DNA from: an uncultured Lachnoanaerobaculum sp.
GTDB taxonomy: Bacteria > Bacillota > Clostridia > Lachnospirales > Lachnospiraceae
Reading direction: 5' to 3'
Assembly (NCBI GenBank): GCA_937925515.1
Contig: CALALP010000019.1
Span: 1 to 47,416 of the forward strand
Length of the DNA stretch: 47,416 nt
Shown: piece by piece, positions 17,244 to 25,944 of the stretch
How positions within the stretch are numbered: the stretch's first letter is position 1
Layout of the letters: each line of letters opens with the position of its first letter
Notes under the pieces: model-generated
Seen by the model: the letters and a program-made list of their open reading frames with translations, nothing else
Told to the model about the DNA's origin: nothing
Databases searched by the model: none
Program-made: the position numbers and the translations under genes

Positions 17244-17929
17244 GCAAAATTTTAATTATAGAAGATGAAGTGAGTATTGCTGATTTGGAGAAAGACTATC
17301 TTGAGTTGTCAGGTTTTGAAGTAGATATTGAAAATGACGGAACAAATGGGCTTATGAGTGCAGTTGACAAAGATTATGATCTCATAATACTTGATATAAT
17401 GCTCCCCGGAGTTGACGGTTTTGAAATTTGTAAGGCTGTAAGAGAAAAGAAAAATACACCAATACTTTTAGTAAGTGCAAAGAAAGAGGATATAGATAAA
17501 ATCAGAGGCTTAGGAATGGGAGCTGATGACTATATTACAAAGCCTTTTTCTCCAAGTGAATTAGTGGCAAGAGTAAAGGCACATCTTGCAAGATATGAGA
17601 GATTACTTGGAACAGCACAAGTTCAAAATGAAGTAATAGAGATTAGAGGCCTTAAGATTGACAGAACTGCAAGAACTGTTTGGGTAAATGGAGAAGAGAA
17701 AAATTTTACTGCAAAGGAGTTTGATTTACTTAATTTCCTTGCAACCTATCCAAACCATGTATTCTCAAAAGAGGAGTTATTTAGAGAAATTTGGGATATG
17801 GAGTCAGTAGGAGATATAGCAACTGTAACAGTTCATATTAAGAAGATAAGAGAAAAGATTGAATTTAATACTGCAAAACCTCAGTATATAGAAACAATAT
17901 GGGGTGTAGGTTATAAATTTAAGGTTTAG
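17240..17929 (+). CDS. OmpR/PhoB-family response regulator (metK operon)
   Basis: 229 aa. Receiver domain with acidic pair EDE (8-10), phospho-acceptor Asp52 in LIILDIMLPG and Lys101 in YITKPF; winged-helix DNA-binding domain at about 130-228 (KNFTAKEFDLLNFLA, TVTVHIKKIREKI, ETIWGVGYKF). The start is TTG at 17240, with AAGGAGG 6 bases upstream, overlapping the kinase stop. It is the partner of the upstream kinase. Its targets are unknown. Confidence 0.95.
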   Translation: MSKILIIEDEVSIADLEKDYLELSGFEVDIENDGTNGLMSAVDKDYDLIILDIMLPGVDGFEICKAVREKKNTPILLVSAKKEDIDKIRGLGMGADDYITKPFSPSELVARVKAHLARYERLLGTAQVQNEVIEIRGLKIDRTARTVWVNGEEKNFTAKEFDLLNFLATYPNHVFSKEELFREIWDMESVGDIATVTVHIKKIREKIEFNTAKPQYIETIWGVGYKFKV

Positions 17930-17965
17930 AAATTAATATTACTGCTAGATAGTGGCTGTTCATGT

Positions 17966-18135
17966 GGTATTGCAAAATAGTTGTCCATGTAGAGTCGCAA
18001 AATATCTATCTATGGGATTTGTCCCCCGTAGGGGGGACAAATCCCACATAATAATAAATAAATGCAACTTTGTTGTTTTTAATTAGAGAATAACAAACAT
18101 AGTACTATTCGTAAAAACTAGTTTTCCAACACCCT
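17966..18135 (-). mobile_element. MITE-like interspersed repeat, copy A
   Basis: About 170 bases with no ORF. Read on the minus strand it starts AGGGTGTTGGAAAACTAGT and ends with an imperfect inverted version near 17966 (GGTATTGCAAAATAGT on the plus strand). The centre is a perfect 15-bp stem, 18013-18027 with 18032-18046 and loop GTAG. Copy B at 47302-47416 is its inverse along most of its visible length. Two related TTGCAAAATA/TCGCAAAATA units lie at 17970-18005. No clear target-site duplication was found. The hairpin may also end transcription from the operon upstream. Confidence 0.65.
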
Positions 18136-18175
18136 AACAATAAGTAATCATTTTCTCAATAATGTATATTTTAGC

Positions 18176-18604
18176 TTAGATAATATAGTCATCATTAAAG
18201 TTTATAGAGGCTAAATCCCCTATTGTTATATTTCTAAAATAATCTTGAATAAGTTTATTCACATCTTCCCACATTTTTAGAGTCTTACATTCGCTTGCCC
18301 TTTTACATTTATTAGGTTCAGTTTCTAAACAGGCTACAGGAACAAGGCTATCTTCGGTATTTTGTAAAATTTCTAAAATAGTGTATTTTTCAGGTTCTCT
18401 TGTGAGTTTATAGCCTCCACCCTTACCTCTAACACCTACCAATAAATTACTTTTAACTAAAAGTTTTATGATACTTTCTAAATATTTCTCAGATATATCT
18501 TGACGCTTTGCAATATCTTTTAAGGGGGTATATTCGTCTGACATGTGTTCAGCAAGGTCAATCATAACTCTTATAGCATATCTACCCTTTGTTGAAATCT
18601 TCAT
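18176..18604 (-). CDS. Rrf2 family regulator (IscR-like, probable Fe-S sensor)
   Basis: 142 aa. The N-terminal winged helix (MKISTKGRYAIRVMIDLA, LVGVRGKGGGYKL) is diagnostic for Rrf2. Three cysteines in CLETEPNKCKRASEC (C-x7-C-x5-C) match the position of the cluster-binding cysteines of IscR/NsrR, suggesting an iron-sulfur cofactor that senses cluster supply, oxygen or NO; the exact ligand is inference. GGAGGTG lies 10 bases before ATG 18604, which starts exactly at the conserved MKIST. No isc/suf genes are adjacent. It diverges from the envelope operon. Confidence 0.9.
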   Translation of the reverse strand: MKISTKGRYAIRVMIDLAEHMSDEYTPLKDIAKRQDISEKYLESIIKLLVKSNLLVGVRGKGGGYKLTREPEKYTILEILQNTEDSLVPVACLETEPNKCKRASECKTLKMWEDVNKLIQDYFRNITIGDLASINFNDDYII

Positions 18605-18632
18605 ATTAAATTTCACCTCCATTCTTCAACCT

Positions 18633-18661
18633 ATTATACCCTAGTGTTAGTAGGAAAACAA
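18633..18661 (-). promoter_or_regulatory. Promoter and candidate operator of the Rrf2 gene
   Basis: On the minus strand TTGTTT, 17 bases, TATAAT. The spacer (18639-18654) contains the dyad CCTA-N7-TAGG, well placed for autorepression by the Rrf2 protein and possibly affecting the divergent operon. Confidence 0.6.
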
Positions 18662-18745
18662 CAGTAATATATGTTAAAATATGCATGCTAGAAAAATTAT
18701 TAACATTATGATAATATATTACTAAATACAAATGGAGGTAAGACT

Positions 18746-19450
18746 ATGCCACAAGCAAATATTTTAGTAGTAGATGATGAAAAAGAAATAGCTGATTTAG
18801 TTGAAATTCATCTTGTAAGTGATGAATTTGTAGTATTTAAAGCAAATAATGCAAAAGACGGACTTGATATTTTAGAAAAAGAAGATATTCATTTAGTAAT
18901 ACTTGATATAATGATGCCGGGAATGAGTGGTACGGAAATGTGTAAAAAGATAAGAGAAACTAGAAACATTCCTATAATAATGTTAAGTGCCAAAAGTGCA
19001 GATATAGATAAAATTTTGGGGCTTGGATATGGGGCTGATGATTATGTAACTAAACCTTTTAATCCTCTTGAACTAAAAGCAAGAGTAAAATCACATATTA
19101 GAAGATTTACACAACTTAATCCTAATAGTTCATTTAATGCTGAAGTTCCAAATGAAATAAGTATAAGAAACCTAGTTATAAATAGAGATAATCATAGAGT
19201 TTCAGTATTTGGCGAAGATGTAAAACTTACACCTATTGAATTTGATATACTGTATCTTTTAGCAAGCAATGCAGGTAAAGTATTTTCAACAGATGAGATA
19301 TTTGAAAAAGTCTGGAATGAAAAAGTTTATGAGGCAAACAATACAGTTATGGTTCATATAAGACGACTTCGTGGAAAAATGAAAGAAGATGAAAGAGAAG
19401 ATAAGATTATAACAACTGTATGGGGAGTTGGTTATAAAATAGAGAGATAA
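18746..19450 (+). CDS. OmpR/PhoB-family response regulator (envelope operon)
   Basis: 234 aa. Receiver with DDEKE acidic pocket (10-14), phospho-acceptor Asp54 in LVILDIMMPG, and TKPF lysine; C-terminal winged helix at about 135-234 ending TTVWGVGYKIE. GGAGGT precedes the ATG. First gene of a run of seven tightly spaced genes to 26781; the kinase starts one base after its stop. Targets probably include this operon but no repeated operator was identified. Confidence 0.95.
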   Translation: MPQANILVVDDEKEIADLVEIHLVSDEFVVFKANNAKDGLDILEKEDIHLVILDIMMPGMSGTEMCKKIRETRNIPIIMLSAKSADIDKILGLGYGADDYVTKPFNPLELKARVKSHIRRFTQLNPNSSFNAEVPNEISIRNLVINRDNHRVSVFGEDVKLTPIEFDILYLLASNAGKVFSTDEIFEKVWNEKVYEANNTVMVHIRRLRGKMKEDEREDKIITTVWGVGYKIER

Positions 19451-19451
19451 A

Positions 19452-20573
19452 ATGGAAGGTAAATTTGGAAATAAGCTTTTTGTAAATATAGTATATAGCC
19501 TTGTTATAACTTCAATTATAGAAATATTTTTAGTAAATAATCTTTATAAAATTTTGTATTTGTACATAGAGATAAATCCTGAGAAAAGACCTGTTATGCT
19601 TTTAGTAAAGCAGGAAACTTTAATAGTTCTTGTTTTCATTTTAATGGGAATGGGTATATTTTCATTTATACTTTGGCTGTTTCAAAGAAAAGAACTTATC
19701 TTTATAGACAGACTTTCAAAAGGAGTTGAAGAGATTGCCTCAGGAGATTTAAATGCTAAGATAGAAGTTTCAGGAGATAGCGAGTTTTCAGAAATTGCAG
19801 ATAAATTAAATGCTATGGTCGTAGACCTTAGAAATCTTATGAAAAAAGAAAGAGAGTCTGAGGAAAAGAAAAATGAACTTATAACAAGCATTGCACATGA
19901 CCTTAGAACTCCTTTAACTTCTATAATAGGTTATCTTGAACTTTTAAAGCAAAAAAAAGATATTGATGAGGAAACTAGAGCATATTATACCGACATTGCC
20001 TATACAAAGGCAAAGAAAATGCAAAAGCTTATAGAGGACTTATTTGGTTTTACAAAACTTAATCATAGAAGAATTACTATGAATGTAAGTAGAATAGATA
20101 TAGTAAAACTTTTATCACAACTTGTAGATGAATTTTATCCAAGTTTTCTTGAAAAAAAGCTTGCATTTGACCTAAAAACAAATGTTAGTTCTAAGTTTAT
20201 AAATGCAGACCCTAATCTACTTGCAAGACTATTTGATAATCTTATAAACAATGCAATAAAATATGGTTCTGATGGTAAAAGAGTTGATGTAAAGATAGAG
20301 GCGTCAAAAGATGAAGTAATAGTATCAGTAATAAATTATGGAGAGATTATTCCTAAAGATGAAATTCCTTATATTTTTGAAAAGTTTTATAGAGTGGAGC
20401 AGTCAAGATCTTCAAGTACAGGAGGAACAGGGCTAGGACTTGCCATTGCAAAGGAAATTGTAGATATGCATGGAGGTAGCTTAAGTGTTAAAAGTGATTT
20501 TGACGGAACTGTTTTTAGTGTAAGGTTAAAGGCTGACTTTGATATTGATAAGGAAAATATAGGTTCAAACTAG
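19452..20573 (+). CDS. Sensor histidine kinase (envelope operon)
   Basis: 373 aa. Two membrane helices (about 12-36 and 56-77) bracket a short loop of about 20 residues. A HAMP-like linker (80-130), coiled coil, HisKA with His149 in TSIAHDLRTPLTSIIGY and HATPase with GGTGLGLAIAKEIV follow. Partner of the response regulator one base upstream. The small external loop suggests it senses the membrane or a partner protein such as the ABC transporter encoded downstream. Confidence 0.94.
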   Translation: MEGKFGNKLFVNIVYSLVITSIIEIFLVNNLYKILYLYIEINPEKRPVMLLVKQETLIVLVFILMGMGIFSFILWLFQRKELIFIDRLSKGVEEIASGDLNAKIEVSGDSEFSEIADKLNAMVVDLRNLMKKERESEEKKNELITSIAHDLRTPLTSIIGYLELLKQKKDIDEETRAYYTDIAYTKAKKMQKLIEDLFGFTKLNHRRITMNVSRIDIVKLLSQLVDEFYPSFLEKKLAFDLKTNVSSKFINADPNLLARLFDNLINNAIKYGSDGKRVDVKIEASKDEVIVSVINYGEIIPKDEIPYIFEKFYRVEQSRSSSTGGTGLGLAIAKEIVDMHGGSLSVKSDFDGTVFSVRLKADFDIDKENIGSN

Positions 20574-20582
20574 GAGCAGTAA

Positions 20583-23003
20583 ATGAAAAAAATTAAATTT
20601 CTAATTTTGTTGTTGTTTATGTGTATCTGCTTTTCTTTTAAGACTTATTCAGATGAGGTGGATTTTGGGGAAAATGATATTTTGCTTGAATATAGTTATG
20701 GTTATGACGGAATTGCAAAATTAGGACGTTACCTACCAATCAATTTAGGAATAAATAATATAAAAGATGCCGGTTTTAAGGGCTTTCTTTCTTTTAAACT
20801 TATAGGAGGAGACGGCAAAAGATATGAATATCAATATCCTGTTGAACTAAAAGAAAAGGAAAGTGTAGTAAATAACTATTATATTCCACTTGGAAATAAA
20901 TCAGATAAGATTGAAATTATACTTGAGGACGAAAATCAAAAAGAGATTCTAAAAAGAAATATTGAGCTTGACATTGACAAAAATCATTCAAAACTTATGG
21001 TAGGAGTTTTAAGTGATACTCCGGATAAACTTAATTATTTGGAAAATGCCTCAATTAACTACGGTCTTTTGACTTCAAAGTTTATTAATCTTTCGCAGTA
21101 TACATTTCCGGATACTCAAACAGGTCTTGACCAGCTTGATATAATCTTAATTTCAAATTTTAGAATAAGAGATTTGAGCTATTATCAGTCAAGGGCACTT
21201 ATGGATTGGGTCAAATCAGGTGGGGTTATGATACTTGGTACAGGCAAAAGAGTCGATGATACCTTAGGAAGATTTGCACCTGAATTGCTTGAGAATATGT
21301 ATACAGACCCTGTAAGTAGAGAGATTTACCCCGGAGGGTTTTCAGAGGGGAATGCTATATTGCAAAATGACCAAGTCCAAGAAATTCCTACTGTTGATGT
21401 TGATTTACATGGTGGTAATATAATATCTTCTATGGATAATCTAATCCTAATATCGGAGGTAAATAAAGAAAGAGGTATTATTGCAGTTGCAGCCTATGAT
21501 TTTTGTGATATATCTGCTTATGCACAAACACATAATGCTTATGTTGATTCTATGTTAGGTTCTATTTTAGGAGCTACTAGAATAAATAGTATAGCTTATG
21601 AAATGTATAATGATGACAGCATAACTTATAGTGATATGCAGGAAATTGTAAATACCACAGGTTCAGAGATAATACCTCCTATTTCAGAATTATATATAGT
21701 TTTATTTATTTACTTAATTGCAGTAGGTCCATTTTGCTATAACTTTTTAAAAAGGAGAAATGCAACCTCTTATTATAGAAGAATAGTAGTGTTATTTTCT
21801 GTTATATTTAGTGCAATAGTGTATCTTATGGGAAGTACAACAAGATTTACAGAAGTTTTTTATAATTATGCAACCATACTTGATGTAAGTGAGGAAAATG
21901 TCTATGAAAAGACATTTTTTAGTATAAGGTCTCCCTATAATAAGCCATACAATGCACTTGTAAGTAGCAACTATTCTATACTTCCAATTACAGGAACTTC
22001 TACTGATACAGTAAGTGGAGGGAAAAATAAAAAAGAAAGTGATGTAAAGATTACATTTAATGAAAATGATACTAATGTAAATGTATCCTATATAGGGGCA
22101 TTTAAGCCTGTATTTTTTGAACTTGAAAGAAATATTGAGAATAAGCAAAAAGCAGGATTTACAGGTAATTTTACATTATTTGAAGATAATATAACAGGAG
22201 AAGTAACCAATAATTTTGGTTATAAAGTTATAAATGCCTCCTTGCTTTTATATGGTAAAGTAGTTTTATTAGGAGATTTTGAGGCAGGCGAGAGTAAAAA
22301 AATTGATAATTATAAGGTCTATGATATACCTATTACAAACTTTGCCCTTACAGCAGGTAAAATAACAGGTCGTAGTAGTTATAAAATTACTAATATATAT
22401 AATTCAGAGTATGTAAAGGCACTTAAGAGAACCAATCTTTTAACTTCATATATGAATTATTATATGTCGGGTTATACCGTAGACGCCAAAATGGTAGCAT
22501 TTTCACAAAATCCTGTATCAAATGATATACTTGTAGAGGATAAATTTGAAAGCTCAGGAATAAGCCTTATGTCGTCAAGTATGGTTATAAATAATACAAG
22601 TAATAACTTGGTTTATAAAAATGTTTTGATGAAAAATCCTAGAGTTATTAGTGGAGAATATTATAAGGAAACAAATTATATTTATTCAAATGAACCGGCA
22701 GTTTTAGAGTATTTTTTAGGAAATGAGATTGATGTTGAAGAATTGATTTTCAATAGAATTTCAAAAGATTTCTTTGATGTTGATACATATAATTCCTTGG
22801 TTGAATTTGACGGAAATGTTTCATTTTACAACCAAGAAACAGGCGAATATGATTTAGTAGATATCAGCAAGAGAAAATTTACTAAAGAAGAATTAAGTCA
22901 ATACATTTCAAATAAAAATACAATAATAATTAGGTATTCAAACAGTGCAGACAGTGGTAGTGTTATATTGCCAATGATTTTTGTTGTAGGAAAGGCTAGA
23001 TAA
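20583..23003 (+). CDS. Secreted/membrane protein with glutamine-amidotransferase-like domain
   Basis: 806 aa, not assigned to a named protein. A signal peptide or anchor (about 1-22) precedes a beta domain (about 30-130) and a Rossmann-like segment (about 150-330) with LDIILISNFRIRD and ALMDWVKSGGVMILGTG, as in class I glutamine-amidotransferase-like folds. Two membrane helices near 365-415 (ELYIVLFIYLIAVGPFCYNFLKRR) are followed by a second large extracytoplasmic beta region. This layout is typical of accessory proteins encoded beside ABC-2 transporters. Its stop overlaps the ATPase ATG (TAATG), indicating translational coupling. Confidence 0.75.
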   Translation: MKKIKFLILLLFMCICFSFKTYSDEVDFGENDILLEYSYGYDGIAKLGRYLPINLGINNIKDAGFKGFLSFKLIGGDGKRYEYQYPVELKEKESVVNNYYIPLGNKSDKIEIILEDENQKEILKRNIELDIDKNHSKLMVGVLSDTPDKLNYLENASINYGLLTSKFINLSQYTFPDTQTGLDQLDIILISNFRIRDLSYYQSRALMDWVKSGGVMILGTGKRVDDTLGRFAPELLENMYTDPVSREIYPGGFSEGNAILQNDQVQEIPTVDVDLHGGNIISSMDNLILISEVNKERGIIAVAAYDFCDISAYAQTHNAYVDSMLGSILGATRINSIAYEMYNDDSITYSDMQEIVNTTGSEIIPPISELYIVLFIYLIAVGPFCYNFLKRRNATSYYRRIVVLFSVIFSAIVYLMGSTTRFTEVFYNYATILDVSEENVYEKTFFSIRSPYNKPYNALVSSNYSILPITGTSTDTVSGGKNKKESDVKITFNENDTNVNVSYIGAFKPVFFELERNIENKQKAGFTGNFTLFEDNITGEVTNNFGYKVINASLLLYGKVVLLGDFEAGESKKIDNYKVYDIPITNFALTAGKITGRSSYKITNIYNSEYVKALKRTNLLTSYMNYYMSGYTVDAKMVAFSQNPVSNDILVEDKFESSGISLMSSSMVINNTSNNLVYKNVLMKNPRVISGEYYKETNYIYSNEPAVLEYFLGNEIDVEELIFNRISKDFFDVDTYNSLVEFDGNVSFYNQETGEYDLVDISKRKFTKEELSQYISNKNTIIIRYSNSADSGSVILPMIFVVGKAR

Positions 23004-23953
23004 TGCTTGAAATAAAGGGACTTAAAAAAAGTTTTGGAAAACTTGAGGTATTACAGGGAGTTGACTTAAAAGTTGATGAGGGAAGTATATATGGTCTTGT
23101 AGGTCCAAATGGTGCAGGTAAGACTACAATGTTAAAAATAATATGTGGGCTTATTTCTCCTGATAGTGGAACTATTACATTAGACGGTATAGATTGTCTA
23201 AAAAATAGAAAAAAGTTAAATCAGATTGTAGGTTATGTTCCTGACTTTTTTGGTATATATGATAATTTAACTGTTAGAGAATATATGAATTTTTTTGCGG
23301 CAGGTTTTAAATTAGACGGCTTACATGCAAGAAAAAGATGTAGTGAACTTTTGGAACTTGTAGGACTTTTTGATAAAGAGGAAAGTTTAGTAGATACTTT
23401 ATCGAGAGGTATGCAACAAAAACTATGTCTTGCAAGGGCATTGATTTATGAACCTAAGTATATAGTTATGGACGAGCCGACAAACGGACTTGACCCAAGG
23501 TCAAGATTTGATTTTAAGAGTATATTGCAAAACTTGTGTATGCAGGGAAAGTCAATACTTATAAGTTCTCATATACTTCCTGAACTCTCGGAAGTTTGTA
23601 CAGATATCGGAGTTATTGAAAGTGGGAAAATGGTAATCTCAGGCAATATTTTAGATGTACTTGAGCAAATTCAGCTTTCAAGCCCATTAAAAATAAAGGT
23701 TCTTGAAAATGAAACCTTGGCAATGCAGATTTTAAGAGAGGACGATAAGGTCGATTCTATAATAAAGAGTGAAAATGAGTTTTTGATAAGATATTTAGGA
23801 GATGATATTGAAGAATCTAATTTACTTTCAAAACTTGTAAATTCAGGAGTAAAAGTAGTTTTCTTTTCGAGAGAACAAGGAAGTCTTGAATCTGTATTTA
23901 TGGAAATTACAAATAAAAGTAAGGAAATGGTGGTGATTCAAAATGATTATTAG
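23003..23953 (+). CDS. ABC transporter ATP-binding protein (envelope operon)
   Basis: 316 aa. Walker A GPNGAGKTT (34-42), Q-loop, signature LSRGMQQKLCLARAL, Walker B YIVMDEPTNGLDP and switch ISSHIL are intact. A C-terminal extension (about 220-316) resembles that of GldA/CcmA/NatA-type ATPases working with ABC-2 permeases. Translationally coupled on both sides: 1-base overlap upstream and 11-base overlap with the permease. Substrate unknown; extracytoplasmic partners suggest export or mechanical work at the envelope. Confidence 0.93.
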   Translation: MLEIKGLKKSFGKLEVLQGVDLKVDEGSIYGLVGPNGAGKTTMLKIICGLISPDSGTITLDGIDCLKNRKKLNQIVGYVPDFFGIYDNLTVREYMNFFAAGFKLDGLHARKRCSELLELVGLFDKEESLVDTLSRGMQQKLCLARALIYEPKYIVMDEPTNGLDPRSRFDFKSILQNLCMQGKSILISSHILPELSEVCTDIGVIESGKMVISGNILDVLEQIQLSSPLKIKVLENETLAMQILREDDKVDSIIKSENEFLIRYLGDDIEESNLLSKLVNSGVKVVFFSREQGSLESVFMEITNKSKEMVVIQNDY

Positions 23954-24857
23954 TCCTATATTAAAAAGAGAGGCAATGGTAAGCCAAAGAAGTATTAAGT
24001 TATCTGTATTTGTAATGATATTTAATTCTATTTTGGCTCTAGCAACTCTAATATTTATTAATCGCATTATATACACTGCAAAAACTGAGGCACTTATAAA
24101 CCATGCCGAGTTTTTAGATATATTTGGGATTGCCGCTTATATAGAACTAGTAATGCTCTTACTTATAGTTCCTTTTTTAACTGCAGGCAGTATAAGTGGA
24201 GAGAGAGAAAAAAAGACACTTGACCTTATGCTTACTACTATGATGACACCTGCTGATATAGTGATAAGCAAAGCATTGTCAGCATTTTTTACAGCATTTT
24301 TATTAGTCTGTTCAAGTGCACCAATACTATCATTAGCATTTTTATATGGTGGTATTACATTTTCAGATATGTTTATGCTTATATTATCATTTTTTATTTC
24401 TATATTTTTTGTAGGTTGCATTGGAATTTTATTTTCATCTATTTGTAAAACTAATACTATTTCAATGGCATTTACTTATGTAATAGCTATTTTAGGAATA
24501 TTTGGAACATTTTTAGCTAAGTTATATTTAAGTAGACTTCTTAGACTTGAAAGCTACACGGCTGATGTTATTAACGCACAAGTTTTAATAGGTACTGAAA
24601 GAAACTTATCTGTAAGTGGAATGAATTATATTTTACTCTTTAATCCGATAGTTACATTTTTTATAATAGTAAATACTATAACAGGTAAAACTATTTTAGT
24701 GGATTATATGTTTTCAAACTTGAGTAATTATAAGTACAACATTGTAGATAATAAATGTGTTTTTATAGGTTTCTTTATTCAAATATTACTTGGAAGTATA
24801 TTTTTAGCTTTATCAGTATTTTGTATATCACCAAGGAAAAATAAATTTTTAAGTTAA
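23943..24857 (+). CDS. ABC-2 family permease (GldF-like)
   Basis: 304 aa with about six membrane helices. The cytoplasmic loop after TM2, ISGEREKKTLDLMLTTMMTP, is the characteristic coupling region of ABC-2 permeases. Overlaps the ATPase gene by 11 bases. The combination of this permease, its ATPase and an 806-aa GATase-like membrane protein recalls GldFAG-type assemblies, although no gliding role is implied here. Confidence 0.88.
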   Translation: MIISPILKREAMVSQRSIKLSVFVMIFNSILALATLIFINRIIYTAKTEALINHAEFLDIFGIAAYIELVMLLLIVPFLTAGSISGEREKKTLDLMLTTMMTPADIVISKALSAFFTAFLLVCSSAPILSLAFLYGGITFSDMFMLILSFFISIFFVGCIGILFSSICKTNTISMAFTYVIAILGIFGTFLAKLYLSRLLRLESYTADVINAQVLIGTERNLSVSGMNYILLFNPIVTFFIIVNTITGKTILVDYMFSNLSNYKYNIVDNKCVFIGFFIQILLGSIFLALSVFCISPRKNKFLS

Positions 24858-24873
24858 ATTGGAGGAAAGGAAA

Positions 24874-25932
24874 ATGTCTATAATAGCTTATACATGTCCA
24901 AATTGTAGGGCAAAAATGATTTTTGACCCAAGTTCTCAAGGCTGTAAATGTGAATATTGCAATTCATATTTTACATTGGAGGAACTTGAAAATTTGAATC
25001 CACTTGAAGAATCACAAGAAGTACAAGGAACTCAGGAAGTTAGTGATTCAGGGGGGGGAGCAGTGCTTTACACTTGCCCAGGGTGTGGAGCAGAGATAAT
25101 AACAGATGAAAATACAGTTGCAACTTTTTGTTATTATTGTCATTCCCCTGTTGTGCTTGAGGGTAGGGCAAGTGGAGAGTTTAAGCCTGACTTTGTAGTA
25201 CCATTTAAAATTGACAGAAAATCAGCAGAAAATATATTTGCAAAGTGGGTTTCTAAGAAAAAATTTGTGCCTAAATATTTCTATGAAAAAAGCAATATTG
25301 AAAAAATGCAGGGAGTTTATTTTCCTTACGTTTTATATAACTGCAATGTAAATGGTCATATTTTTGCAAGGGCTGTAAAGAAACATACCTCGAGAAGTGG
25401 AAATAGGGAAACTGTTTATGAAGATATTTATGATGTTAGCAGGGACGGCGAAGTAAATATAAAAAATATAACTAGAAATGCTCTAAATAAAGCAAATAAG
25501 GTGTTGGTAGAGGCAGTGCTACCATATCAGTTTGACAACACTGAGAAGTTTTCTCTTGCATACTTAACAGGCTTTCTTGCTGAAAAAAGGGATTTAGACA
25601 TTAATTATTTTAAAAATGGAATTAATGATGAAGTTAGAAACTATACAATAGAAGTTTTGAGAAATACTATTTCAGGTTACTCAAGCGTAGATGTTTCTTC
25701 AAGTGATATAAATATAATAAATGAAGAATGGAAATATGTTTTATTACCTGTATGGAGTATCACTTACAATGATAAGGAAAAGGGAAAGATTTATTATTTT
25801 TCTATCAATGGTCAAACAGGTAAGGTTATAGGTAATCTTCCTGTAGATAATAAGAAATTATTTACAGTTGGTTTAGGAGTTTTTGCTGTAATTACAACTA
25901 TTTTACTATTTATTTCTTACTTTATTATTTAG
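24874..25932 (+). CDS. Membrane-anchored double zinc-ribbon protein
   Basis: 352 aa. Two TFIIB-type zinc ribbons: C8/C11/C26/C29 (CPNC...CEYC) and a second with CPGC...CYYC (about 68-90), separated by an acidic linker. A mixed alpha/beta domain follows, and a single C-terminal membrane helix (about 332-352) ends the protein, so it is tail-anchored with the ribbons inside. Such proteins are common beside TPM-domain and ABC genes but have no established function. ATG 24874 is preferred because GGAGG lies 8 bases upstream. A run of eight G (25051-25058) falls in the inter-ribbon linker. Confidence 0.82.
   Translation: MSIIAYTCPNCRAKMIFDPSSQGCKCEYCNSYFTLEELENLNPLEESQEVQGTQEVSDSGGGAVLYTCPGCGAEIITDENTVATFCYYCHSPVVLEGRASGEFKPDFVVPFKIDRKSAENIFAKWVSKKKFVPKYFYEKSNIEKMQGVYFPYVLYNCNVNGHIFARAVKKHTSRSGNRETVYEDIYDVSRDGEVNIKNITRNALNKANKVLVEAVLPYQFDNTEKFSLAYLTGFLAEKRDLDINYFKNGINDEVRNYTIEVLRNTISGYSSVDVSSSDINIINEEWKYVLLPVWSITYNDKEKGKIYYFSINGQTGKVIGNLPVDNKKLFTVGLGVFAVITTILLFISYFII
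25051..25058 (+). repeat. G8 homopolymer inside a coding region
   Basis: Eight consecutive G in an AT-rich gene encode Gly-Gly in the linker between the zinc ribbons. Slippage here would truncate the protein after the first ribbon. Confidence 0.8.
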
Positions 25933-25944
25933 AGAGGTATTTTT

